Part shown: positions 15,720 to 24,993 of the stretch, in pieces | Position numbering within the stretch: the first letter of the stretch is position 1 | How the letters are laid out: each line of letters begins with the position of its first letter | Source of the DNA: an uncultured Lachnospiraceae bacterium | Lineage (GTDB): Bacteria > Bacillota > Clostridia > Lachnospirales > Lachnospiraceae | Assembly: GCA_910588125.1 (NCBI GenBank) | Contig: CAJUPI010000043.1 | Location: 1 to 26,285 of the forward strand | DNA: 26,285 nucleotides | Direction of reading: 5' to 3' | Made by a program: the position numbers and the translations under genes | The notes under the pieces: generated by a model | The model's database searches: none | Seen by the model: only the letters and a program-made list of their open reading frames with translations | What the model was told of the DNA's origin: nothing

Positions 15720-17081
15720 TCAGTAAAAAATTGTCGGATCTCCTGCCCGTCTGGTCAGCCTTCCCTGTTCCATAATCCCCATTCGTTCCAGCCACCTTTC
15801 AAATTCCGGCAGTGGACGGAGTCCTAAAATTTCCCGGATAGTACCGATATCATGATAGGCGTTCGTCTGATAATTCAACATGATATCGTCTCCTGCCGGC
15901 ACTCCCAATATGTAATTCACTCCGGCCGCCCCCAAAAGCAGCGCCAGATTCTCAATATCATTCTGATCTGCCATCATGTGATTGGTATAACAGCAGTCAC
16001 AGCCCATGGGCAGGCCGGAAAGCTTTGCCATAAAATGATCTTCCAAACCGGCACGGATCACCTGTTTCGAATCATACAGATATTCCGGCCCGATAAATCC
16101 CACCACCGTATTTACCATAAACGGATGGTAATGTCTGGCAAACGCATAACACCGGGCTTCCATCGTCACCTGATCCGCCTCCCAATGGGCATTAGAAGAA
16201 AGCTCGCTGCCTTGTCCGGTCTCAAAATAGAGGAGATTGGGTCCGGCTGCCGTTCCGTGATTCTTCAAAAGCGCCAACGCCTCATCCACCGTTTTCGCCG
16301 AAAATCCAAAAGCCCGGTTTCCTTTCTCACTTCCTGCGATAGACTGAAAAATCATGTCACAGGGGGCTCCCCGGCGTACTGCTTCTATCTGAGTGGTTAT
16401 ATGGCCCAAAACACAGATCTGTGTCGGAATCTCAAATTTCTGTTTCACCTCATCAAAACGTTTCAGCACTTCAGACAAGCTGCTGATCGTATCATTGACG
16501 GGATTCAAGCCGATCAGAACATCTCCGCATCCATAGGATAATCCCTCAAACAAAGACGCCGTGATCCCGTCTATCTGATCCGTCGTATGATTGGGCTGAA
16601 GGCGGGTTCCCATGGTTCCCCGCTGCCCTACCGTCGTATTGCACCGGGCTGTCACCCGAATCTTCTGAGCACCGTAAATCAAATCCAGATTACTCATCAG
16701 CTTACATACGGCGGCGATCATTTCCGCCGTCAGCCCATGGGACAGCCGGGTGATCTTTCCTTCATGGTTTTCATAAGCCAGCAGCCACTCCCGCAGTTCC
16801 CCCACCGTCCAGCCTTTTATCTCCTGGTAAATTTTCTGGTTCAGGCCATCGATATTGATTCTGGTAACCTCGTCCTCCTCATAGGGCGCCACCGGATTTT
16901 CATACAGCTCCTCTAAAGTCATATCCGCCAGAACCATCTTGGCTGCTATCCGCTCCCGATCCGATCCGGCCGCCACTCCAGCCAGTTCATCACCGGACTT
17001 ATGCTCCCCTGCTTTGGCCAAGACCTCTTTTACCGAATCAAAGACAAACGCCTGTCCTGAAAGAGTTGTTTTATAATTCAT
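15720..17081 (-). CDS. eutB: Ethanolamine ammonia-lyase large subunit (453 aa)
   Basis: This is the catalytic TIM-barrel subunit. Counting from the ATG at 17081, every substrate-contact residue known from the enterobacterial enzymes falls at the same number: R160 and Q162 in TRLQPNH, N193 in GLNPVND, E287 in LYFETGQGSE, and D362 in LPMGCDCCYTNH. This supports both the family and the start, which also has GGAGG four nt upstream. A longer frame to 17105 is rejected. With these residues intact I expect activity on ethanolamine, possibly also 2-aminopropanol. It follows eutA by 16 nt. Confidence 0.98.
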   Translation of the reverse strand: MNYKTTLSGQAFVFDSVKEVLAKAGEHKSGDELAGVAAGSDRERIAAKMVLADMTLEELYENPVAPYEEDEVTRINIDGLNQKIYQEIKGWTVGELREWLLAYENHEGKITRLSHGLTAEMIAAVCKLMSNLDLIYGAQKIRVTARCNTTVGQRGTMGTRLQPNHTTDQIDGITASLFEGLSYGCGDVLIGLNPVNDTISSLSEVLKRFDEVKQKFEIPTQICVLGHITTQIEAVRRGAPCDMIFQSIAGSEKGNRAFGFSAKTVDEALALLKNHGTAAGPNLLYFETGQGSELSSNAHWEADQVTMEARCYAFARHYHPFMVNTVVGFIGPEYLYDSKQVIRAGLEDHFMAKLSGLPMGCDCCYTNHMMADQNDIENLALLLGAAGVNYILGVPAGDDIMLNYQTNAYHDIGTIREILGLRPLPEFERWLERMGIMEQGRLTRRAGDPTIFY

Positions 17082-17097
17082 GTTTCCTCCAACAGCG

Positions 17098-18537
17098 TCA
17101 GCCAAATATTAAAGTTTTCACAACTACCGGAACCACCAGTCCATTCATAACCGGCCTTCCAAAATCCACAAAATCATTCTGCTCTGTCCGGATTTCATCG
17201 ACTGCCAGTACTGGCCGGCTTCCCGCCAGCTCCCGGCGAAGCAGCTGCCCCAGAGCCTTTGCCATATCTGCTTCTATAATAAAAAGCAGCGGTATCCCTG
17301 GCTCCAATATCGGATCCAGCGCTGTTGCCAAAGCTTTTGCAAAGCTTTTTATCTCCTGGTATCCGGGGTCGTACTTGCCTCTGACCGCCAAGGCTATCCC
17401 GGCCGTATCATGCTGGGCCAGGAACCATGCTGCTTTTTTTCTCAAATTTTCAGAATTTCCCTGCCAGCAAAGCTCCTCCTCTTCTAAAGAAAGCTTAAGC
17501 ACTGGCACATTTTTTATAGGAAGCAGCTTTTTCGCATAGCTGATAGTGCTTCCCGATATGGATGTCGTATGGCTGCCGGCCCCGATAACTGTTGCCCGGA
17601 TAGTCTGATCGGCAGGAATTATCGAAAAATCCCGCATCAACCGGCTTCTTTGGATCGCTTCTCCCAAAAGCATCCCAATGTCTCCATAAGGAAAAGGATC
17701 GCTGCCCTGCCTTCCTATACAGTCCGCCACCCCTCCGGAAAAACAAAGATATTTTACATGGCAATCTTCGGGCAGGCAAAACGGCGTCGCCCCGGCAGTC
17801 CTCACTGTTTCCAAAAGAGCCGATGGCCTTCTCACTCCGACCAATTCTTCCAACAGCCGGCACATGCCGTCGCAAAGCCTTTCCAGTGCCTCGTGAGACA
17901 TCCGTTCTCCCTCTGCCAGCCTCAGGCCATGCTCCTGCCCGATCCGGGAGGCGCTCGGACTGATCCGGGACAGGCATCCGTTGTCATCGATCCGCACCTG
18001 GCATCCTCCGATGTCCACACTGCCCTTCGCCCGAACCTGTCCTCTGTCAAATAATACTACATTGGTCGTTCCTCCGCCGATATCCAGGTTGATCACCGCA
18101 GTCCCCTGCTGCTTGGAGAACTGCCATGCTCCGCTCCCCTGTCCGGCTATGACTGCTTCCAGATCCGGTCCGGCGGTGGACACTACAAAATCTCCCGCAA
18201 ATCGGCTCATCCTCTCCAATATCATCCCTGCATTTTCTTTTCGCGCGGACTCTCCCGTAATGATTACCGCTCCTGTTTCCACCTGGCCGGGAATGATTCC
18301 GGCAGCCTTATATTCCTGATCGAGAATCTTTTCCAGAGCCTCTCCATCGATTCTCATCCTGTCTAAAAGCGGCGTCGGATAGATCGGGCTCTGGTAAAAT
18401 ACCTCTTTACGAATGATAGACACCGATGGAACGGAAAAATATCCTGCTGTATTTTCCACCGTCAATCGGCTAAATACCAGTTGAGAAGTGGAAGTTCCGA
18501 TATCGATCCCCACACTGATCAACTGTGTCTGTTCCAT
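17098..18537 (-). CDS. eutA: EutA, ethanolamine ammonia-lyase reactivating ATPase (479 aa)
   Basis: It is an actin/Hsp70-fold chaperone that swaps damaged cobalamin out of inactivated EutBC using ATP. ISVGIDIGTSTSQLVFS (residues about 7-23) is the first phosphate loop, and AVINLDIGGGTTNVVLFDRG the second. The N-terminal block FSVPSVSIIRKEVFYQSPIYPTPL is specific to EutA. Length is normal. ATAGGAG precedes the start. It begins the eutABC trio, 3 nt after the glycerate kinase stop. Confidence 0.96.
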   Translation of the reverse strand: MEQTQLISVGIDIGTSTSQLVFSRLTVENTAGYFSVPSVSIIRKEVFYQSPIYPTPLLDRMRIDGEALEKILDQEYKAAGIIPGQVETGAVIITGESARKENAGMILERMSRFAGDFVVSTAGPDLEAVIAGQGSGAWQFSKQQGTAVINLDIGGGTTNVVLFDRGQVRAKGSVDIGGCQVRIDDNGCLSRISPSASRIGQEHGLRLAEGERMSHEALERLCDGMCRLLEELVGVRRPSALLETVRTAGATPFCLPEDCHVKYLCFSGGVADCIGRQGSDPFPYGDIGMLLGEAIQRSRLMRDFSIIPADQTIRATVIGAGSHTTSISGSTISYAKKLLPIKNVPVLKLSLEEEELCWQGNSENLRKKAAWFLAQHDTAGIALAVRGKYDPGYQEIKSFAKALATALDPILEPGIPLLFIIEADMAKALGQLLRRELAGSRPVLAVDEIRTEQNDFVDFGRPVMNGLVVPVVVKTLIFG

Positions 18538-18540
18538 ATG

Positions 18541-19683
18541 CTACACTCCTATCCTCATACCGATCCGAAGAATGCGGAACATCCGCAGGGCCGCCCGGTA
18601 ATAAAGATCCTCGGCATTGCCCAACGCGTCCTCCAAACCCATAACGGCATTGACGGTTGTCATAATGGAGCCGATGCCATACTCATAGATTTGTTCCGCC
18701 CCTTCTCCCATGGTTCCCACCAGGGCTACTGCCGGAATTCCATGCTTCTTACACCGGCTGCCCACCCCCTGCATCACCTTGCCAAAGCAAGATTGCCAGT
18801 CGCTGCAGCCTTCTCCCGTGACCACGAGAGAAACCCCCTTTAAATGTTGATCAAAATCAATCAGATCCAACACCGTGTCAATCCCTGATTTCAGGGTGGC
18901 ATGAAGAAATACCATCAATGCAGCTCCCAGGCCGCCGGCTGCTCCCGATCCGGGAATTTCATCTGGATTGATAGCAAACTCCTTCTTTATCACCTCCCGA
19001 TAATTACACATTCCCTGTTCCAGCTCTTCTAAGATCTGAGGGGTTCCCCCTTTTTGTTTTCCAAATGTATAAGTCGCCCCATTTTTTCCACACAAGGGAT
19101 TATTCACATCGCACATAACGGTAAATGTAGTATTCCGGATTCGTTTATCCAGGCCGGAGCAATCGATATGTGCTACCCGGATCAAGTCAGAGCCTTTTCC
19201 CGCCAGCTCCTTCCCCTCAGAATCCAAAAACCGCACTCCCAATGCACGCATGCATCCCATCCCGCCATCATTGGTGGCAGAACCTCCGATAGCAATTGAA
19301 ATGTCCGTAAAGCCTTGATCCATCGCATCTTTTAAAAGCTCTCCCGTTCCATAAGTGGTGGTGTTTCTTGGGTCTTGCAGCTTCTCTGGCACCAGGGGCA
19401 ACCCGGAAGCAGATGCCATCTCCAGAATCGCCCTCTTTTCATCCAGAGCCCCGTAGCAGGCGTTTTGCAGCTCCATTAACGGACCATGTACCAACACCTG
19501 AATTTTTCTCCCATGGATTGCCCGGATAACCGCATCAACAGTTCCCTCGCCCCCATCTGCCACGGGAATTCCTCCGCATTCACATTCCCCGAACACTTCC
19601 CCTGCTGCTTTCGTCAATAATTGTATTGTCTGTTCACTGGAAAGTGTTCCTTTCATGGAATCCGAAGCAAACAATAATTTCAT
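18541..19683 (-). CDS. Glycerate kinase, GarK/GlxK family (380 aa)
   Basis: It phosphorylates D-glycerate, usually to 2-phosphoglycerate, feeding glycolysis. Family motifs are DSMKGTLSS (residues 8-16), IPVADGGEGTVDAV (39-52), NTTTYGTGELL (107-117), GGSATNDGGMGC (133-144), PGSGAAGGLGAAL and LVVTGEGCSD. The start at 19683 follows AAAGGAGAG; longer frames run into the livK-like gene. It sits between a substrate-binding lipoprotein and eutA, with 67 nt and 3 nt gaps. No classic eut operon I know carries this gene, and ethanolamine catabolism itself makes no glycerate. Its presence suggests a second product is handled here. Substrate specificity is inferred from the family only. Confidence 0.92.
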   Translation of the reverse strand: MKLLFASDSMKGTLSSEQTIQLLTKAAGEVFGECECGGIPVADGGEGTVDAVIRAIHGRKIQVLVHGPLMELQNACYGALDEKRAILEMASASGLPLVPEKLQDPRNTTTYGTGELLKDAMDQGFTDISIAIGGSATNDGGMGCMRALGVRFLDSEGKELAGKGSDLIRVAHIDCSGLDKRIRNTTFTVMCDVNNPLCGKNGATYTFGKQKGGTPQILEELEQGMCNYREVIKKEFAINPDEIPGSGAAGGLGAALMVFLHATLKSGIDTVLDLIDFDQHLKGVSLVVTGEGCSDWQSCFGKVMQGVGSRCKKHGIPAVALVGTMGEGAEQIYEYGIGSIMTTVNAVMGLEDALGNAEDLYYRAALRMFRILRIGMRIGV

Positions 19684-19750
19684 GCCCGGAACTCTCCTTT
19701 CTCTTGCCATTTCCTTTGCAGGACCCTTCATCGAAGCGGCTGCCGCCGCA

Positions 19751-21109
19751 TTATTCCACAGGCCATATAATTGGATTATTTGCCAGCATTTCATTGGGCC
19801 ACACCATCTTCCAGCTGCCGTCAATCAGCTGAGAAACCGTGGAAAGCCCATAGATATTGTGACCGTAGTTTCCGTTGTTGTCCGGGAAACCGAATTTCAT
19901 CCCGTCAAACTGAGTCATAATCATGTACGGCGAATCTGGCTTCAGATCCATTTCCATCAGTGCCTTTTGCAGATTCGTTCCCTCCATGCTTCCTGCTGCT
20001 TCCAGGGCCGCTACCATAACTGCCACCGAGTTCCAGGCGCAGCCTGCATTCTCATTCATGTTGTAGCCATGCTCATCCACATACAGCTGATGAATTGCCA
20101 GGGCCTTTTCCCCTTTCTTCTCCAAGAATCCAGGATTCCAGGTATCGGTCGAGAAGATCCCGTTCGCATCCTCGCCCACAGCCTCTTTAAATTCATCAGT
20201 AACAATCACACCGCCACAACAGAAGAAGCCTACCTCCAGCTCATACTCTTTTACTGTACGGTAAAGTGACACCCCTTCTTCCAAACCGGAAACCACCGGA
20301 ATCAGGTAATTTACGCCTGCTGCTTTCATTTTTGTAACCTGGGTGGTAAAATCGGTAGTACCTAACTCATAAAATTCCTGATAAGCGATCTGAATCCCTG
20401 CCTCTTCAAAATATTTGCTGAAGCTGGCCATCTGAGACTGCCCCCATTCGGAATTTTCAGCAATAAAGCCCACGCCATGTACTTCATCGCCATACATCTC
20501 TGCAATCATCTGGATCACTCCCACCAGTCCCTGGGCATTGGTGGAGGCGTCATTTGTCGGATTAAACACCCATTCATTGCCTTCTGCATAGACTTCCAAC
20601 GCCGATTGCTGGCTTACCACAAACGGAATTTTGCGTCGCTCACAGATTGGCTTCATTGCCAAAGTAACCGATCCGCTGGAATAATCGCCGGATATCATCA
20701 CACAACCCTCGTCCAGAAGACGCTCCAGCTCTGTCACCCCTGTCTCCACATCATCTGCATGATCCGCGTAAAGCAATTCGATTTTCTTTCCTCCTAAAGC
20801 TTCGATCCCTCCCTGATCATTCCAGTATTTTACCGCGAAATCGTATCCCTGGCGAAGCATCTCGCTCTCATAGGCAGCCGAACCGGTAAACGATAAAATA
20901 ACGCCGATTTTGATGGTATCGCTCTCCGTATCCGCAGCCGCCGTCGTCTCGTTCCCTGCTTTTTCTGTCGCAGCCGGTGCAGCTGTCGTGTCCTTCGCCG
21001 CAGTTGTGGTATCGCCACCTCCTCCTGATGACCCGCTACAGCCCACTGCTGACAGCATCATAATCACAACCAGTAACCATGCCCACAATCTCTTTCTGTT
21101 TCTTTTCAC
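19751..21109 (-). CDS. LivK-like ABC substrate-binding lipoprotein (452 aa)
   Basis: It begins with GTG, with AAGGAGG upstream. A signal peptide ends at a lipobox around SAVGC with lipidated C24. A low-complexity Ser/Gly/Thr/Ala linker (25-62) follows. The binding fold starts IKIGVILSFTGSAAYESEMLRQGYDFAV and includes ISGDYSSGSV and the FVVSQQSA block, typical of the branched-chain amino acid/amide/urea receptor family (LivK, UrtA, FmdD-like). It is the receptor for the LivHMGF transporter in the same operon, from which it is separated by the C69 gene. The ligand is unknown. Context points to ethanolamine or a conjugate rather than leucine. Confidence 0.9.
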   Translation of the reverse strand: MKRNRKRLWAWLLVVIMMLSAVGCSGSSGGGGDTTTAAKDTTAAPAATEKAGNETTAAADTESDTIKIGVILSFTGSAAYESEMLRQGYDFAVKYWNDQGGIEALGGKKIELLYADHADDVETGVTELERLLDEGCVMISGDYSSGSVTLAMKPICERRKIPFVVSQQSALEVYAEGNEWVFNPTNDASTNAQGLVGVIQMIAEMYGDEVHGVGFIAENSEWGQSQMASFSKYFEEAGIQIAYQEFYELGTTDFTTQVTKMKAAGVNYLIPVVSGLEEGVSLYRTVKEYELEVGFFCCGGVIVTDEFKEAVGEDANGIFSTDTWNPGFLEKKGEKALAIHQLYVDEHGYNMNENAGCAWNSVAVMVAALEAAGSMEGTNLQKALMEMDLKPDSPYMIMTQFDGMKFGFPDNNGNYGHNIYGLSTVSQLIDGSWKMVWPNEMLANNPIIWPVE

Positions 21110-21151
21110 CTTTTTTCCTCCTTGTTTTATATAAATTTTTACTTGCCATAT

Positions 21152-22477
21152 TTAAAGAGCCATTCTCCGGTCTTTTCCCAGCTCACTGTTTTTCTTTTTC
21201 CAGAATGCCTGAAAATCTTCGGATCCCATCGGCCTTGCCACTGCTTTGTCCGCATAAGAAAGCCATCTATCAAAAAACGCTTCCGCTTCGCTGGCAATAG
21301 CATCGCACAATGCCTGGCGCTCCTGCCGTCCTTCCCCCACTGCCCGCACCCGGGCAAACCAGCTTCTCTCCATCTCATGCATATCCTTTTGGTATTCCTT
21401 TACCGGAATTCTCCCATCCACGATAGCCCGGTTAATCCCTTCCCGGCGGATCCACTGATCAATCGCTTCCTCCATCTCCTCATAGGGAAATACCTGCTTT
21501 TTGCTGTATGCATCAAACCAGAAGGGCTGAAAGGGCGCCACGCAGGTCACCGCCATCCCCGGTCCCCACATAACCGTATCCCTTCCCCGGCATACGGCAA
21601 TCATCGTATTACAAGTCTGACACGTGACATCCTCTGGCTGTGGCGGATTCTTCGCATGCATACAGACGCAGCTGTCTCCATCTGTCCAGGGATCATTGGA
21701 ATAGTGAGACCTCAGTGCACTAACCATATCCTCCTCTGTAAAATCCCTGCCCGGCTTGTTTGCCATCTGATAACTGCAGCACCGCCGAAGCAATCCGCTC
21801 CGGTTAATCGGGCTTTCCCAGTCTACATATGCCTTTGCGAAGTCAAAAGCCCCCTCTATCGGGTATCCTTTTTCTTCTGCATTCGCGATCAAATTCTCAT
21901 GCATCCGATCCGGATAATTGATGGAAAGGTAATTGGAGATACTGTAAGCGCCAGAAACTTTTTTCGCTGCCCAATAATGCTTACCTGCTGTCTCGAAATG
22001 CCATGCCTCGTTTTCATCTACAATCATATATGCATTATCATAGTGAAAAACTGTGTCAAAGCTGGCATTTCCCCCCTGCCCATAGCGCTCCATCAGTTTC
22101 CCCATTACCTCCACTGCTTCCTGTGCCGTCTTAGACCGTTCTAATGCCAGGCGGACAATATCCATCCCCAATAAAGCCTGCTCCGTCACATTCATCTCCT
22201 TAGAGAAGACAGATTCATTTCCGATACAAAGGCCATACTCATTGACACCGATTTCTGCTCCCCAGATCCAGGAAGGCTTGGAAAGGATCATTGCATGTGT
22301 ATGCTCTGCCTGCTCTACCTCAATATAAGTACATTTCACTTTCGAGCCGGCCGGATGATTGTATGCCGGAACATACACAAACGGCTGCGGTTCATTGACG
22401 GCCCGGTCACTGGCTTTCCCAAAGATAGTCCGACCGCCCCGGCAATTTTCCCTGGTTACTACGATTGTGTCACACAT
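21152..22477 (-). CDS. C69/secernin-type N-terminal nucleophile amide hydrolase (441 aa)
   Basis: MCDTIVV at the N-terminus places Cys2 as the expected nucleophile after Met removal. IFGKASDRAVNEPQPFVYVPA, VKCTYIEVEQAEHTHAMILSKPSWIWGAEIGVNEYGLCIGNE and WHFETAGKHYWAAKKVSGAYSISN are the secernin/dipeptidase (C69) landmarks. No signal peptide is present, so it should act in the cytosol on an imported compound. Family members cleave peptide or other linear amide bonds. GGGAGGTG precedes the start. It is embedded between livF and the livK-like gene, which implies its substrate is what the transporter brings in. Whether that is a dipeptide or an ethanolamide is not visible. Confidence 0.88.
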   Translation of the reverse strand: MCDTIVVTRENCRGGRTIFGKASDRAVNEPQPFVYVPAYNHPAGSKVKCTYIEVEQAEHTHAMILSKPSWIWGAEIGVNEYGLCIGNESVFSKEMNVTEQALLGMDIVRLALERSKTAQEAVEVMGKLMERYGQGGNASFDTVFHYDNAYMIVDENEAWHFETAGKHYWAAKKVSGAYSISNYLSINYPDRMHENLIANAEEKGYPIEGAFDFAKAYVDWESPINRSGLLRRCCSYQMANKPGRDFTEEDMVSALRSHYSNDPWTDGDSCVCMHAKNPPQPEDVTCQTCNTMIAVCRGRDTVMWGPGMAVTCVAPFQPFWFDAYSKKQVFPYEEMEEAIDQWIRREGINRAIVDGRIPVKEYQKDMHEMERSWFARVRAVGEGRQERQALCDAIASEAEAFFDRWLSYADKAVARPMGSEDFQAFWKKKNSELGKDRRMAL

Positions 22478-22513
22478 AAAACAGCACCTCCCATTGATAT
22501 ATGAATGTTTCCG

Positions 22514-23218
22514 CTAGATCCCCAAATACGTACTGCGTATCTGCTCATTTTCCAGCATTTCCTTACCGGTCCCTTCCAGGGCATTTTGCCCAATCTCAAT
22601 TGCATAAGCATAATCTGCAATATCCAGGGTTGCCAGCACATTTTGTTCTACCAGAAGAATCGTAACTCCTGTCTGGTTAATCTTCACAATACTGTCCAGA
22701 ACCGTATCTACGATCACCGGAGCCAGCCCCAGAGACGGTTCATCCAGCATCAGCAGCCTGGGCTGAGACATCAATGCCCGGCAAATCGCACACATCTGCT
22801 GTTCTCCCCCCGACATTGTACCGGCCATCTGGTCCTTTCTCTCCGCCATTTTGGGAAAAATCTCAAAACACATTGCGAGATTTTCTTTTCGTTTTGTCCG
22901 GTTCTCCGGCAGATACGATCCCATCATCAGATTTTCATAGACACTCATGTAGGGAAACAGCTTCCGGCCCTCCGGAACCTGGATCACTCCCTTTTTTACT
23001 CGTTCATGGGCCGGCATATCCCGAATACTTTGCCCGTCCAGCAGGATATCTCCCTTTCTGAGAGCCGTCAGGCCGGAGATTGTGTTGATCGTCGTAGTTT
23101 TTCCGGCGCCGTTTCCCCCTACCAGTGCCACGATCTTCCCTTCTTCTACGGACAGGGATATCCCATGCAGGGCTTCAAAATTCCCGTAATTCACAAAAAT
23201 ATTGTCAATTTTTAGCAT
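22514..23218 (-). CDS. livF: LivF-type ABC transporter ATPase (234 aa)
   Basis: Walker A is GGNGAGKT (residues 34-41), the signature MSGGEQQM (135-142) and Walker B LLMLDEP (155-161). IQVPEGRKLFPYMSVYENLMMG is the typical LivF stretch. It is one of two ATPases powering the branched-chain-type importer. The start lies inside the end of livG (14-nt overlap) with TAGGAG upstream. Confidence 0.94.
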   Translation of the reverse strand: MLKIDNIFVNYGNFEALHGISLSVEEGKIVALVGGNGAGKTTTINTISGLTALRKGDILLDGQSIRDMPAHERVKKGVIQVPEGRKLFPYMSVYENLMMGSYLPENRTKRKENLAMCFEIFPKMAERKDQMAGTMSGGEQQMCAICRALMSQPRLLMLDEPSLGLAPVIVDTVLDSIVKINQTGVTILLVEQNVLATLDIADYAYAIEIGQNALEGTGKEMLENEQIRSTYLGI

Positions 23219-23945
23219 ATCGCCGTTCTCCTAAATAAGACTTGATCACTTCCGGATGTGTCGTCACCTCTTCCGGAGTTCCCTCTGCAATCAGGCACCC
23301 CTGATTCAACACATAAATCCGATCCGATAAAGTCATCACTGCTTTCATCACATGTTCGATAATAATAATTGTCAGGCCAGACTCCTGATTAATCCTCTGA
23401 ATCAGCCGGATCACCTTTTCGCTGTCTGACGGATTCAACCCTGCCATCACCTCATCCAGCAAAAGCAATTTGGGTTCTGTGGCAAGGGCTCTTGCCACCT
23501 CCATTCGTTTCAGCTCCGGCAGATTCAGATTTTCTCCTCTCACATCCTTTCGGTCGCTCATCTCCACCAGCTCCAGGATTTCTTCCGCCTTTTTTCTGGC
23601 CTCCTTCACCTTAGAGTGCTTCTGCAAGGCTCCCACCATAGTATTCTCCAGCATAGTCAGGTTACTAAAAGGCTTTACGATCTGGTAGGTCCTTGCAATG
23701 CCGATTCTGGCCAGCTTATGATTCGGGAGGTTCTCAATCTCTTTTCCTTCAAACAGGATCTTACCGGAAGTCACAGGATAAGCCCCTGCAATCATATTAA
23801 ACAAAGTTGTCTTTCCGGCGCCGTTGGCTCCTATCAGCCCCACTACCTCTCCCGGACGGACATGCAGGGAAACCTGATTAACCGCTGTCAGACCTCCAAA
23901 TTTTTTTGTCACTTTATCTACATGCAGCAATGCATCCGTTGCCAT
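23205..23945 (-). CDS. livG: LivG-type ABC transporter ATPase (246 aa)
   Basis: Walker A GANGAGKT is at residues 39-46 and Walker B LLLLDE at 160-165, followed by VMAGLNPSDSEKV. The signature segment reads NLNLPELKRMEVARAL instead of an LSGGQ form; such divergence is seen in LivG relatives. ARTYQIVKPFSNLTMLENTMVGAL is typical of the family. The start at 23945 is preferred because of GAGGTGAGGG just upstream; a longer frame overlaps livM. It pairs with LivF. Confidence 0.93.
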   Translation of the reverse strand: MATDALLHVDKVTKKFGGLTAVNQVSLHVRPGEVVGLIGANGAGKTTLFNMIAGAYPVTSGKILFEGKEIENLPNHKLARIGIARTYQIVKPFSNLTMLENTMVGALQKHSKVKEARKKAEEILELVEMSDRKDVRGENLNLPELKRMEVARALATEPKLLLLDEVMAGLNPSDSEKVIRLIQRINQESGLTIIIIEHVMKAVMTLSDRIYVLNQGCLIAEGTPEEVTTHPEVIKSYLGERRYAKN

Positions 23946-23967
23946 TCCCTCACCTCTTTCTTCTTTG

Positions 23968-24942
23968 TCACTGTCTTCGGGCATCCTTCCGGAAGAATCC
24001 TGCAACGGAAGGCCACACTCCTTTTGGCATAAAATAAATGGCCGCCATCAATACCAAGCCATAGATCACTTCTGCCAGGCCTGCCACAGATGCTCCTACA
24101 ATCCCCCGCAAAATATTTCCCAGGGGCGCCAGAATAAATGCCGCGAAAACCGGCCCTAGCAGAGTCTCTCTCCCTCCGATTATGGCAAATAAAAGGATTT
24201 TGATCGACATATCGTATCCTAATACGCTAGAAGGATCCACCACACTCAGATAAAAAGCATACATAGACCCGCCTACCGCCACCATAAAAGCAGAAATACA
24301 GTTTGCAATCAGCTTCATCCCCATCACATTGACCCCCAGAGAACCAGAGGCATCCGGATTGGTACAAATTGCCTGAAGATAATAACCCATTTTACTGTTT
24401 TTAATTCCTGCCGATATCAAAAGCCCCACTACAAGCAATCCCAAAAACAGCCAGTAATACCCGCTTCTTTCTTCAAACTGCATATTCATCAGGCCGCCGT
24501 TCCACTTAATATTAAAACTTAGGGCGCCTTTTGTCCGATATCCGAGAATATATTCATTTGACATGAATGTGATCCGGATAATATGAAGCATAGCAACGGT
24601 AGCCAGGGCAAAATAGGAGCCCTCCAGCCGAAAAGTGATTCCTCCTACCAGCAATGCCAATATGGCGGCAATCAACCCTGCCACAAGCATCCCCAGCCAG
24701 GGGCTGATTCCTTCATAGGTGTAAAGCACAGCCGCCACATAAGCGCCGATCCCCAGATAAACCCCGTTTCCTAAAGCCAGCTGCCCGGCGTATCCTCCGA
24801 TAATATTCCAGGCCAGCGCTAGATAGGCAAAAATCATCATATTGATCAGATATTGCAGTACCAGCGAACGATGTATCAATACCGGGACAAAAGCACTCAG
24901 CACAATCACTGCTGCTGAAATCATCATATTCTTTCTATTCAT
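23968..24942 (-). CDS. livM: LivM-type ABC transporter permease (324 aa)
   Basis: A multi-spanning membrane protein with the family blocks NIIGGYAGQLALGNGVYLGIGAYVAAVLY near the N-terminus and LLFAIIGGRETLLGPVFAAFILAPLG near the C-terminus. It forms the pore with LivH. GGGAGG lies just before the ATG. It is 51 nt after livH and 22 nt before livG. Confidence 0.94.
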   Translation of the reverse strand: MNRKNMMISAAVIVLSAFVPVLIHRSLVLQYLINMMIFAYLALAWNIIGGYAGQLALGNGVYLGIGAYVAAVLYTYEGISPWLGMLVAGLIAAILALLVGGITFRLEGSYFALATVAMLHIIRITFMSNEYILGYRTKGALSFNIKWNGGLMNMQFEERSGYYWLFLGLLVVGLLISAGIKNSKMGYYLQAICTNPDASGSLGVNVMGMKLIANCISAFMVAVGGSMYAFYLSVVDPSSVLGYDMSIKILLFAIIGGRETLLGPVFAAFILAPLGNILRGIVGASVAGLAEVIYGLVLMAAIYFMPKGVWPSVAGFFRKDARRQ

Positions 24943-24993
24943 CCTTACCTCCCACGGCGCACCCTTTGCGCCATCCTTTTCCGAGTCTGTGCA

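Noticed and set aside
21122..22144. 340-aa open frame on the + strand
   Set aside because: It is antisense to the well-supported C69 gene, with Cys/His/Pro-rich composition typical of a shadow frame and no recognisable domain.
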